Positions 25,885 through 33,897 are shown, counted from the stretch's first letter. The stretch is 36,005 nucleotides of DNA from an uncultured Mycoplasmatota bacterium (GCA_900549625.1 URPE01000009.1:1-36005), one strand, 5' to 3'. Made by a program: numbers and translations. Notes: generated by a model from the letters alone, not told the origin.

Positions 25885-26482
25885 AAAAATAATTATCGAA
25901 ACAATCATTTACAGCATTATAATATTTATTTATACTTTTATTTCTAGAAATAACTATGAATATTTCATTGCCATGTTCTATATAAGTAACATTTTCTTTG
26001 CTATTATTGCCATTCTTATTTATATTCATATACCTAAAAATAAAGCGTTAGCCTTAGAAACCTATAGATATAAAAGCAAATTAGCCTTTGTTTTCAATAA
26101 TATACTTAAATATACTATAAATGTCTTTTTGTTATTATTATCCATTCTTATAATAAACTCATTAATTATAAGGTTATATGGTTATGAATTAGAAGTGTTA
26201 AATGGCATCTACTATTCATTAAATTATTTAATGATATTCTTTATAATGTATTTACTTATATCATGTTTTACATTCTCTAAGTATTACTTAGTTATAAAAG
26301 ATATAATATTCTGTTTATTTATATGTCTTTATATGTTTTGTTACTATGGCAGTGTTATAAATATATTTAAGTATCTAATGACTTTCGAAAGCCTTAAAAC
26401 TATTTTAGTTTTTTATACCAAATACATAATAGTAATATTACCAGTTTTATTTATTAAAGTGAGAATGTGTGAGATACCATGA
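25874..26482 (+). CDS. Membrane subunit, second gene of the ABC operon
   Basis: A 202-residue, very hydrophobic protein with about six helices and little soluble sequence. I recognise no named family. The frame is open from 25841, but the ATG at 25874 has GGCAGGTAAGA upstream and gives the natural short overlap with the previous gene. It ends in a four-base overlap (ATGA) with the next. By position it is a permease-like subunit of the downstream ATPase. Its size equals that of the third gene, and the two may form a pair. Confidence 0.55.
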   Translation: MNYKKIIIETIIYSIIIFIYTFISRNNYEYFIAMFYISNIFFAIIAILIYIHIPKNKALALETYRYKSKLAFVFNNILKYTINVFLLLLSILIINSLIIRLYGYELEVLNGIYYSLNYLMIFFIMYLLISCFTFSKYYLVIKDIIFCLFICLYMFCYYGSVINIFKYLMTFESLKTILVFYTKYIIVILPVLFIKVRMCEIP

Positions 26483-27129
26483 AAAAAATTATCTGTTATC
26501 TTTTGTTTATAACATTATTTTATAATTATTATTTACATATTAAAAATATAAATGTAATAGATTTATTGTTCTTTAATAAATCATATTATGAACAAATCGG
26601 CTTGAATTATCATGACATTGTCTTAATAATTGCTTACTTATTTTTTCAAATATTAATTCTTTACTACTTTTTATATGACATAAAAGAAATATCATCTTAT
26701 TATAATATGCAAAGATATAGACAAACAAAAAAATCATTCTTCATAAATATCATAGGAATTAATCTTATAAAAGGTATCAAGTTATTCGTAGTATTAATGG
26801 CTTTTATTACCATTTACCAGGCAACTACAAAAAGTAGCATTTCTCTAGTTACCTATTTTATCTACTTAATAAAAATCATTATAATCTACATATCATTAGG
26901 CATAATAGAAATATTTAAGGTTTTAAAAGATAAAGAAAATACCAGTTTAGTTATTAACTATTTAATAATAATATTTTTAGTATTTACTGACCTAACTATC
27001 AATACAAAATTTCTAACTTTTAGTGGTACTCCCTTAGTAGAGACAAAATACTTATTAACTTTAATTAGTATTATATTAATTTTTTGGCTATTGTTTAGTT
27101 TTATAAAAAGAATTGAGGTGTTAAAATGA
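26479..27129 (+). CDS. Membrane subunit, third gene of the ABC operon
   Basis: A 216-residue membrane protein with about six helices, including a cytoplasmic YYNMQRYRQTKKSFF segment of the kind that can contact an ATPase. It has no recognisable named domain. It overlaps both neighbours by four bases (ATGA), so its translation is coupled to both. Confidence 0.55.
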   Translation: MKKIICYLLFITLFYNYYLHIKNINVIDLLFFNKSYYEQIGLNYHDIVLIIAYLFFQILILYYFLYDIKEISSYYNMQRYRQTKKSFFINIIGINLIKGIKLFVVLMAFITIYQATTKSSISLVTYFIYLIKIIIIYISLGIIEIFKVLKDKENTSLVINYLIIIFLVFTDLTINTKFLTFSGTPLVETKYLLTLISIILIFWLLFSFIKRIEVLK

Positions 27130-27755
27130 TTGAAATAATTAATATGAGTAAAAAATATAAAGAATTAGAACTTTTTGATAATGTAAATTTAAGTTTCTTA
27201 GAAGGAAAGAAAATTCTCATCAAAGGCCTTAATGGCTCCGGTAAAAGTGTTCTATTAAAATTGCTAGTTGGTTACGCTAAACCAAATAAGGGATATATAA
27301 AAGTTGATGGCAAAATAATAGGAAAAGATATAGATTTTTTACCTAATAGTGGAGTAAGTATTAATGCACCAGAGTTTTTAAATAATCTTAGTGGATTAGA
27401 TAATTTACTTACTCTAGCAAGTATTCGTGGTATAGCTACCAAAGAAAGTATAACAAATTTCGCCAAAACTTTAGGCTTAGATACTAGTCTTAATAAAAAG
27501 TATTCTACTTATTCTCTTGGCATGAAACAAAAAATGCGTTTAATACAAGCCTTAATGGATAATCCAGAGTATTTAATACTAGATGAACCGTTTGATGCTT
27601 TAGATGAGAAAAGTAAGAAAGTAGTTGTTAAATTATTAAGCGATTATACAGAAAACGATAAAACTTTAATTTTTACAAGTCATGATAAAGAAGATTTAGA
27701 TTATGCTGATATTGTATATGAAATTAAGGATAAAAATTTAGTCAAAATAAAGTAG
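27126..27755 (+). CDS. ABC transporter ATP-binding subunit
   Basis: Energises the three-gene membrane assembly upstream. The 209 residues contain Walker A GLNGSGKS (34-41), a signature of the relaxed form YSLGMKQK (129-136, in place of LSGGQ), Walker B YLILDEPFDALD (149-160) and an H-loop TSHD. The YSxGMKQK signature is typical of ATPases paired with ABC-2 permeases, such as bacteriocin-immunity or Na+/drug exporters. It is the last gene of the operon; its stop (TAG at 27753-27755) lies inside the second 36-bp repeat. Confidence 0.9.
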   Translation: MIEIINMSKKYKELELFDNVNLSFLEGKKILIKGLNGSGKSVLLKLLVGYAKPNKGYIKVDGKIIGKDIDFLPNSGVSINAPEFLNNLSGLDNLLTLASIRGIATKESITNFAKTLGLDTSLNKKYSTYSLGMKQKMRLIQALMDNPEYLILDEPFDALDEKSKKVVVKLLSDYTENDKTLIFTSHDKEDLDYADIVYEIKDKNLVKIK

Positions 27756-27784
27756 TCATCTCAAAAAGTTAGAGATGACTTTTT
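27749..27784. repeat. 36-bp direct repeat, copy 2, also the terminator of the ABC operon
   Basis: Identical to 23786-23821. Here it overlaps the ATPase stop codon in another reading frame and serves as that operon's terminator (AGTCATCTC / GAGATGACT hairpin plus five T). Confidence 0.9.
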
Positions 27785-27788
27785 AAAT

Positions 27789-27813
27789 AAAAAAAACGAA
27801 AATACTTTTCCGT
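27789..27813 (-). terminator. Terminator of the DUF378 gene
   Basis: Minus strand ACGGAAAA pairs with TTTTCGT (one bulge), loop GTA, followed by eight T. Confidence 0.6.
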
Positions 27814-27816
27814 CTT

Positions 27817-28026
27817 CTATTCAAAAGGATGTGAATCGATATGATGAAATAATATACCAATACTTACAAGTCCACTTATACCAACAAGTGTATAAATGAC
27901 CTTTACCATCATAGAACCAGCTTCAAAAATAGTTGTTACCAAATTAAAATCAAATAGACCAACTAAGCCCCAGTTAACAGCCCCAATTATGGCTAAGACT
28001 AAACAAATTTTATAAAAAATTTCCAT
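27817..28026 (-). CDS. DUF378 small membrane protein
   Basis: A 69-residue protein with two membrane helices. It has the DUF378 hallmark IGAVNWGLVGLFDFNLV between a first helix (about 7-25) and a second (about 40-60), and the usual polar tail. Its function is unknown. AAGGAAGG precedes the ATG. It is alone on the minus strand, divergent from the lipoprotein gene at 28120 and convergent with the ABC operon. Confidence 0.85.
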   Translation of the reverse strand: MEIFYKICLVLAIIGAVNWGLVGLFDFNLVTTIFEAGSMMVKVIYTLVGISGLVSIGILFHHIDSHPFE

Positions 28027-28074
28027 AACGTAACCTTCCTTTCAATGTTAGTATGACCAATATCTAAAAAAATA

Positions 28075-28103
28075 TTCATAAAAATATAAAATAAAAATAT
28101 ATT
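28075..28103 (+). promoter_or_regulatory. Probable lipoprotein promoter
   Basis: TTCATA (28075-28080), 17-base spacer, TATATT (28098-28103). The -35 is a moderate match. Confidence 0.45.
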
Positions 28104-28119
28104 GAATTAGAAAAGGAAT

Positions 28120-29175
28120 GTGGTGAATTTGAAAAAAATAATTAGTTTAGTACTTTGTTTATTACTTTTAACTAGTGGCTGTGGCAAAAAAAATAAAGAT
28201 AATATTGTAAAAAAGATGAATGAAGAAATTACTAGTTTAAAAAATTACAACCTAAAAGGAAACATGGAAATATACACCGATGAAGAAACATTTACTTATA
28301 GTATTGAGGTTGATTACTTAAAAGATAACTTTTATAAAGTGAATATGGTCAATCAAACCAATAATCATGAACAAATAATTTTAAGAAACAACGATGCTGT
28401 CTACGTTATAACGCCTTCCTTAAATAAAAGTTTTAAATTTCAAAGTGAATGGCCAGATAATTCTAGTCAAGCCTATCTTCTTATGCAAATAAATAAAGAC
28501 ATTCAAAATGATTCTTCCAAAGTAGTAGAAGAACAAAACGGTGATTATGTCATTAAATCGGCTGTAAATTACCATAATAATCCATCTTTAAAATATCAAA
28601 AAACAACCCTTGATAAAGATGGTAAACTAAAGAAAAATGAAATATATGATGAAAAAGATAAATTAAAAATGAAAGTAACTATTACTAGTACTGATTACAA
28701 AGCTAGTTTAAAAGAAAGTGATTTTAAATTAGAAAATTATATAAAGGAAACAAAAGAAGAAGATAATAAAAAAGAAACTGAAAATTGTAGTACCGATACA
28801 TGTAAAGAGAAAAAAACTGGTGTTATTGAAGAAATATTATATCCGCTTTACGTTCCAAGTAATACCTTCTTATCAAAAAGTGATAAAGTATCAACTGATA
28901 CTGGTGAAAGATATATATTAACATTCGCTGGTGATAAAAACTTTGTCTTAGTAGAAGAAGTAGCAAGTATTCCTAGTGAGTTTGAAATAATTCCTGTTTA
29001 TGGTGATCCATTACCAGTTAGTGATACTATTGGTGCCTTAGGAGTAAACTCCCTTACTTGGACTAAAGATAACATTAGTTATTACTTAACAAGTTCTGAT
29101 CTTACTAACAACGAATTATTAACAATTGGTGAAAGTATTGGTTATAACAATAAAAGTGTTAGTAAAGAAAAATAA
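28120..29175 (+). CDS. LolA-like lipoprotein with a DUF4367-like C-terminus
   Basis: An exported lipoprotein. The signal ends LLLTSGC, placing Cys21 as the lipidation site. The mature N-terminal half (about 40-205) has the alternating beta pattern and DxxYxVNMVN / IILRNNDAVYVITPSLNK steps of LolA/RseB-like proteins, a fold also used by Firmicute germination and envelope lipoproteins. After an acidic linker (about 206-230), residues 240-350 resemble DUF4367 (SLTWTKDNISYYLTSSDLT..ELLTIGESIG). Start choice is open: GTG at 28120 or 28123, or TTG at 28129; AAAAGGA favours 28123. It has its own promoter and terminator. The client or ligand is unknown. Confidence 0.7.
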   Translation: MVNLKKIISLVLCLLLLTSGCGKKNKDNIVKKMNEEITSLKNYNLKGNMEIYTDEETFTYSIEVDYLKDNFYKVNMVNQTNNHEQIILRNNDAVYVITPSLNKSFKFQSEWPDNSSQAYLLMQINKDIQNDSSKVVEEQNGDYVIKSAVNYHNNPSLKYQKTTLDKDGKLKKNEIYDEKDKLKMKVTITSTDYKASLKESDFKLENYIKETKEEDNKKETENCSTDTCKEKKTGVIEEILYPLYVPSNTFLSKSDKVSTDTGERYILTFAGDKNFVLVEEVASIPSEFEIIPVYGDPLPVSDTIGALGVNSLTWTKDNISYYLTSSDLTNNELLTIGESIGYNNKSVSKEK

Positions 29176-29190
29176 TTAACAAATAAAATT

Positions 29191-29212
29191 CACGACTAAG
29201 ATCGTGTTTTTT
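29191..29212 (+). terminator. Lipoprotein gene terminator
   Basis: CACGA (29191-29195) and TCGTG (29202-29206), loop CTAAGA, then seven T. Confidence 0.75.
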
Positions 29213-29218
29213 CTTACC

Positions 29219-29251
29219 TTGACAAGCAAGAAAAAATGAGTAAAATATAAT
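29219..29251 (+). promoter_or_regulatory. Promoter of the alpha-CTD-repeat gene
   Basis: TTGACA (29219-29224), 16-base spacer, TAAAAT (29241-29246). An overlapping TATAAT (29246-29251) would need a 21-base spacer. Confidence 0.6.
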
Positions 29252-29286
29252 CCAATCGAAAAAAATTCATAGAAGGTGGGATTATC

Positions 29287-30183
29287 ATGCTAAATGAAGA
29301 AATTGAAGTGTTAGGTTTACCAAGTGACTTATGTACTTTATTAAAAAGTAAAAATATTAATACAGTGTATGATTTAATAAATGATTATCAAAATGGTAAA
29401 CTAAAACAAATCCGAGGTATAGGAGCTAAAAAATTAGAAATTATTAATTATATGCTTAATAAAAAATATGGACTTAGGGTTAAAGATGAAACTAATAAAG
29501 AATTAAGGGATTTTGGTTTTTCAGAAAAAACTATTACCCAGTTAAATATTCATGGCTGCAAAACCATTAATGATGTAAAAAGCCTTAATATTAATAATCA
29601 ATATGGTAATACCCTAAATACTAACACTAAATTTGCTACTGAAACTATTACCAAAATGCATGCAAAAGGTCATTTATTTAAAGATGAAAAAAATGGGCCT
29701 TTAACTAAAGAATCAAGCATAGATGAATTAGACTTTTATCCATATGTTATAAGTAATATGAAAAGAAATGGTATCCTTACCATTCAAGACTTATTAGATT
29801 TTCCAACAGATTTAAATATAGAAAAAACTTTTCTAACAATAAGAGGCTTAGGTCCTACTAAATTAAAAGAATTAATAAATATTTTAAATGCCCATAACCT
29901 AGAATTTACTTATTTAAAGAGTATTTACTTAGAAAATGAGTTTGCTAAGTTAGAAGAAGAGCAAATAAATTTGATATTTTGTTTAGAAATAAATACACTA
30001 GAAGATTTTAAAACTAACACGAGTATTTTAAACTTAATAAAATCAATTAAAGATAATTGTCCTGATTATATAAATTTACCAACTAAAGATATTGTGGATT
30101 TTCTTTTAACTAAAGTATTAATAAGCAAAAACATCCTACTTGGGATGTCTAAAAGTATTGAACAAGACCTAAAACTAAAGTAA
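29287..30183 (+). CDS. Tandem RNA-polymerase alpha-CTD-like (helix-hairpin-helix) protein
   Basis: A 298-residue soluble protein built of modules resembling the C-terminal domain of RNA polymerase alpha. Module 1 (about 5-64): IEVLGLPSDLCTLLKSKNIN, then TVYDLI, IRGIGAKKLEIIN and YGLRV, following alpha-CTD's 'IEdLdLs.rs.NcLkragI.Tv.eL...iRnlG.kSleEi...L..lGl'. Module 2 (about 69-130) is diverged: LRDFGFSEKTITQLNIHGCK with TINDV. Module 3 (about 144-207): IDELDFYPYVISNMKRNGIL with TIQDLL and IRGLGPTKLKELI. A degenerate fourth may lie at 208-265. There is no alpha N-terminal domain, so it is not RpoA. AGAAGGTGG precedes the ATG. It might bind DNA or RNA polymerase; a generic HhH role is the alternative. 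Confidence 0.7.
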   Translation: MLNEEIEVLGLPSDLCTLLKSKNINTVYDLINDYQNGKLKQIRGIGAKKLEIINYMLNKKYGLRVKDETNKELRDFGFSEKTITQLNIHGCKTINDVKSLNINNQYGNTLNTNTKFATETITKMHAKGHLFKDEKNGPLTKESSIDELDFYPYVISNMKRNGILTIQDLLDFPTDLNIEKTFLTIRGLGPTKLKELINILNAHNLEFTYLKSIYLENEFAKLEEEQINLIFCLEINTLEDFKTNTSILNLIKSIKDNCPDYINLPTKDIVDFLLTKVLISKNILLGMSKSIEQDLKLK

Positions 30184-30188
30184 AAAAA

Positions 30189-30217
30189 TTGCAATTTTTA
30201 GTTCTTTTTTGTATAAT
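30189..30217 (+). promoter_or_regulatory. Promoter of the small anchored protein
   Basis: TTGCAA (30189-30194), 17-base spacer, TATAAT (30212-30217). Confidence 0.8.
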
Positions 30218-30236
30218 TGTTTCAAGGTGATGGAAA

Positions 30237-30728
30237 ATGAATAAACAAAATAGAAACTATAAAACAGAAGAAAGTGCAGAAATAAAAAAATTTATTTTCA
30301 TACTATTAATTGTTATTGCTCTAATCGCGGCTGTATTTGGTATAAGTAAAATTATCATTAAAGATGAAGCCAAGGACTTAGAATATACAAGTGGTGAGTT
30401 ATCTACAAACTCTGCAATAATAGGAACAATGCTAAATCGCCCTGAAAAAGAGTACTATGTTCTTCTATATGATACAACTAGTAAAAACGCTAGTGCATAT
30501 GTTACTTATGCTAATTACTATAAAACTAAAGACAATGCTTTAAAAGTATACTATCTTGATTTAACTAGTGCTTTTAATAAAGACTATTATGTTACAGAAA
30601 ATAGTAATCCTAATGCTAAAAAAATAAAAGATTTAAAAGTTAAAGATGGTACACTTATAAAAGTTAAGAATGGTGCGATTACAGAATACACAGAAGGTAT
30701 AGAAAATATTGCTAAAAAATTAAAATAA
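30237..30728 (+). CDS. Membrane-anchored small protein, possibly thioredoxin-fold
   Basis: A 163-residue protein with a polar cytoplasmic start, one membrane helix (about 18-38) and an outer domain. The domain order, strand EYYVLLYDTTSKNAS, helix, strand ALKVYYLDL, later LKVKDGTLIKVKNGAITEYTEG and a last helix, looks like a thioredoxin fold but has no cysteine at the active-site position, so redox activity is not expected. AAGGTGATGG precedes the ATG. It has its own promoter and terminator. It lies between the alpha-CTD-repeat gene and the sigma factor, but nothing links it functionally to either. Confidence 0.55.
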   Translation: MNKQNRNYKTEESAEIKKFIFILLIVIALIAAVFGISKIIIKDEAKDLEYTSGELSTNSAIIGTMLNRPEKEYYVLLYDTTSKNASAYVTYANYYKTKDNALKVYYLDLTSAFNKDYYVTENSNPNAKKIKDLKVKDGTLIKVKNGAITEYTEGIENIAKKLK

Positions 30729-30741
30729 AAGAAAATTAAAA

Positions 30742-30775
30742 GGGTGAGTGTTTATCTAGAATGCTTACCTTTTTT
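30742..30775 (+). terminator. Terminator before the sigma-factor gene
   Basis: GGTGAG (30743-30748) pairs with CTTACC (30764-30769, one G-T), followed by six T. Confidence 0.6.
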
Positions 30776-30798
30776 ATTTGATTATAACCGGAGGAAAC

Positions 30799-33700
30799 AT
30801 GAACCTAAATCATCAAAATGTAAAAGAGTTAACAAATAAACAAATTTTAGAAGAATATACGAAACTTATTAAAGATGTTTATGAAGAGTATGCTTATCTA
30901 AAATTATCAAAAGAACAGTTTACAAAATTAGTTTTAGAAACCATTGATAAAACAAAAAAAGATTACAATAAAGAAATAGCATATGAAAGTTATTTAGAAA
31001 ATGCTTTACATAATGAAATGAATAATCAAGTTAGAAAAAAGCTTAAAACAAGTGATACCATAAGTCTTATAAACAATTTTATAAATGAAAATATTTCTCA
31101 TAGCACAAAACCTTTAGAATGCCTAAAAACAATTGCTACATTTTTATCTACGTATGACTATGAACCAGACATTGACACACTCATAAACATATTAAATAAA
31201 AATGCTTTTCTAACAAGTATATTAAAAACTATGGTTGATGAAAATATGGAAGGAATTAAAGAAAATTCTATTACAGAAACGATTACTGATGAATTAGTAT
31301 ATTCCTTTATTAAAACATACTGTATGTTAAACAATATAGATATTGAATATAACGGTTTCCAAGATGAAACGGAAAATGAAGAATTAATATATGAATTAGA
31401 TGAGTATAATGATTCAATAGAAACCATTCTTGATAACTCAATAAAAATGTATTTAAAAGAAATAGGTAAAGTTCCATTATTAACAATTTCTGAAGAAAAA
31501 GAACTAGCAAAGTTGGTAGCTAATGGTGATAAAAAAGCAAAAGATAAACTTATTGAAAGTAATTTAAGATTAGTAGTTTCTATTGCTAAACATTATTTAA
31601 ATAAAGGTTTAAGTTTTCTAGATTTAATAGAAGAAGGTAACATTGGCCTTATGAAGGCTGTTGATAAATTTATCTATAATAAAGGTTATAAATTTTCGAC
31701 ATATGCTACATGGTGGATTAGACAAGCAATTACTAGAGCTTTAGCCGATCAAGCAAGAACTATAAGAATTCCAGCTCATATGGTTGAAAAAATTAATAAG
31801 ATGGCCAGTATAGAAAGACAGTTAACCCTAAAGTTAAACCGTGAACCAAGTATAGAAGAGTTAGCAAAATCTATGCAAATAAGTATTGATGAACTAAAAA
31901 AAATAAAAAATACTACCAATATTACGACAAGTTTAAATGAAATAGTTGGCGATAAAAACGATAGTGAAATTGGTGATTTTGTAAAGTCAAAAGATAAATG
32001 CCCAGATGAAATTGCCTTAACAAAAGTGATGCAAGAAGAAGTGAGAAATATGCTTGCTAAATCAGTCTTAAAACCAAGAGAGCAAGAAGTATTAAGAATA
32101 AGATTTGGAATAGGTTATGATAGGAGTTACAGGCTAGAAGAAATAGCCCAAAAATTTGGCTGTACAAGAGAAAGAATAAGACAAATAGAGACTAGGGCTT
32201 TAAAAAAGCTTGCTCGTTCCAAAGAAATAAAAAAATACCTTGACTACATTGATAACAAAGAACAAGCTATTCAAAATTTAAATTATGCTAAAAAAGAATT
32301 TTATTCCAATAAGAGCAAAAAAATTCGGGCAACTAGTCCTGATATTAAAGAAAGTGCAGAAGAATTTATGAAAAATCAACCAACAATTTACAAAATCTTT
32401 TACAATTACCCAAAAGAAGAGGTCGAGTGGGCCTTACTAAAACTTACTGCTGAAGAATATGAACTTATGAGACTAAGATACGGAGATGAATTAAATAAAC
32501 CAGCTTCCCTAGTGCAATTAAGAAGTTCAATAAATGATTACTATCAAAAGTTAGAAAATAAATTAAATAAAATAATGCTAGAGAATGGTATTTCTAAAAC
32601 AAGTTCTACTTTTAATGATGATTCTAAAGAAATAATAAGCAAAAATTTACCAAAAGAGGAGCTATTATTTATTAAATTAAAATATGGTGAAAATCTAGAT
32701 AGTGATAAGCCACTAAAATTAAGTGAATCAGAGATTAAATCTTTTTTTGATATAATAATTAGAAAAATGCGTAAATTACTAAAAAATAAAATATTAGCTC
32801 CCAAAAATATATATCAGTGCCTAAAACAATACCCAAAAGAAGACATTGATAAAATATTAATAGACCTTACAGAAGAAGAACAAAGAATTGTCAAATTAAG
32901 TTTTGAAAATGATAATATAAAAACAGAAAGAAAATTAACAGTTGATGAGGAAGAATATTTTAATAAAATACTATTACCAAATATAAAAAAATTACTAGAA
33001 CAAGAACAGTTAAAAAAAGGATGTGTCAAAAAAATGCCAATTGAAAACAAATCAGTTAACAAACAAGAACAAAATAAAAGAGAAATCAAAAAAAGAGGTA
33101 AAAAGCCCAAAAGCATTTATGAACTATTTAACGCCTTTTCTAAAGAACAAATAGATGAAGCTATAAATATATTGACTCTTAAAGAACAAGAAATAGTTAA
33201 ATCAAGAGAAAAGAAAATAAAAAATCAAGCTTCGAATTATCAGCCTGAAATGATTAGTTCTAAAAATGAAAGAAACAGTTTCTATTATATTTGTCAAAAA
33301 ATACGTAAGAATTTAAATGAGTTAGAAAAAAATAAGAGTAATGAAACTAAACAAAATATTTTCAAGGACCCTAATAATAGTTGTATGATAAAAAAAGAAG
33401 GCATAATTGTGCGCAAAATAAAAAATAATGCTCCACCTCTATTTAAAAAAGAAAGTGCCTCAGAAATTATGTCTAAAGAAAGCAATTTCGAACAAAATGC
33501 ATTTGCTAAATCAGAAAATGATCCAGTAAGTACTAAAGACATAGATGAACAAGATAATAACTTAACTAAAATGATTTGTCCAACCGAAGAAAAAACTAAA
33601 GAAGCAGCCTATGCAAGTATCGTAAATTTATTAAAAACACCATCATTTAATGAATTAGTTGGCACACTAGACGTTAAAGATAAGATGATTATCAGTTTAA

Positions 33701-33897
33701 TATCAGAATATTTTTATAACAAATATTATCATAGTGAAGAACTACCGGAAATTTTTAAAATAAATGAAGCAGAAATACTTACTATAATTAAAAATAGTTT
33801 ATTACTTTATAAAAAAAGAATTAATGATTTAATCGATACAGCCGTAACTTTAACTACTGAAGAATTAAAGAAAACTAGAAAACTTGATTCTAACTAA
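30799..33897 (+). CDS. rpoD: Primary-type sigma-70 factor with a large repeat-containing C-terminal extension
   Basis: Directs RNA polymerase to promoters. 1032 residues, against roughly 350-600 in most RpoD proteins. Residues 1-205 are a helical N-terminal region not recognisable as region 1.1. The sigma core spans about 207-475: region 1.2 MYLKEIGKVPLLT; regions 2.3-2.4 YKFSTYATWWIRQAITRALA, diagnostic of primary sigmas; region 3; and region 4 LKPREQEVLRIRFG with recognition helix CTRERIRQIETRALKKL. About 555 further residues follow, with about five diverged modules near 529-593, 610-663, 670-735, 772-843 and 937-1012, built on (S/T/N)IY...YPKE.ID..L..LT.EEQ.IVKLRYG and an end helix. The frame is unbroken. 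GGAGGAA sets the ATG at 30799; the TTG at 30778 precedes it. dnaG is not adjacent. Confidence 0.88.
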   Translation: MNLNHQNVKELTNKQILEEYTKLIKDVYEEYAYLKLSKEQFTKLVLETIDKTKKDYNKEIAYESYLENALHNEMNNQVRKKLKTSDTISLINNFINENISHSTKPLECLKTIATFLSTYDYEPDIDTLINILNKNAFLTSILKTMVDENMEGIKENSITETITDELVYSFIKTYCMLNNIDIEYNGFQDETENEELIYELDEYNDSIETILDNSIKMYLKEIGKVPLLTISEEKELAKLVANGDKKAKDKLIESNLRLVVSIAKHYLNKGLSFLDLIEEGNIGLMKAVDKFIYNKGYKFSTYATWWIRQAITRALADQARTIRIPAHMVEKINKMASIERQLTLKLNREPSIEELAKSMQISIDELKKIKNTTNITTSLNEIVGDKNDSEIGDFVKSKDKCPDEIALTKVMQEEVRNMLAKSVLKPREQEVLRIRFGIGYDRSYRLEEIAQKFGCTRERIRQIETRALKKLARSKEIKKYLDYIDNKEQAIQNLNYAKKEFYSNKSKKIRATSPDIKESAEEFMKNQPTIYKIFYNYPKEEVEWALLKLTAEEYELMRLRYGDELNKPASLVQLRSSINDYYQKLENKLNKIMLENGISKTSSTFNDDSKEIISKNLPKEELLFIKLKYGENLDSDKPLKLSESEIKSFFDIIIRKMRKLLKNKILAPKNIYQCLKQYPKEDIDKILIDLTEEEQRIVKLSFENDNIKTERKLTVDEEEYFNKILLPNIKKLLEQEQLKKGCVKKMPIENKSVNKQEQNKREIKKRGKKPKSIYELFNAFSKEQIDEAINILTLKEQEIVKSREKKIKNQASNYQPEMISSKNERNSFYYICQKIRKNLNELEKNKSNETKQNIFKDPNNSCMIKKEGIIVRKIKNNAPPLFKKESASEIMSKESNFEQNAFAKSENDPVSTKDIDEQDNNLTKMICPTEEKTKEAAYASIVNLLKTPSFNELVGTLDVKDKMIISLISEYFYNKYYHSEELPEIFKINEAEILTIIKNSLLLYKKRINDLIDTAVTLTTEELKKTRKLDSN

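Noticed and set aside
29287..30183. RpoA itself
   Set aside because: There is no alpha N-terminal domain and no ribosomal-protein neighbours; only CTD-like modules are present.
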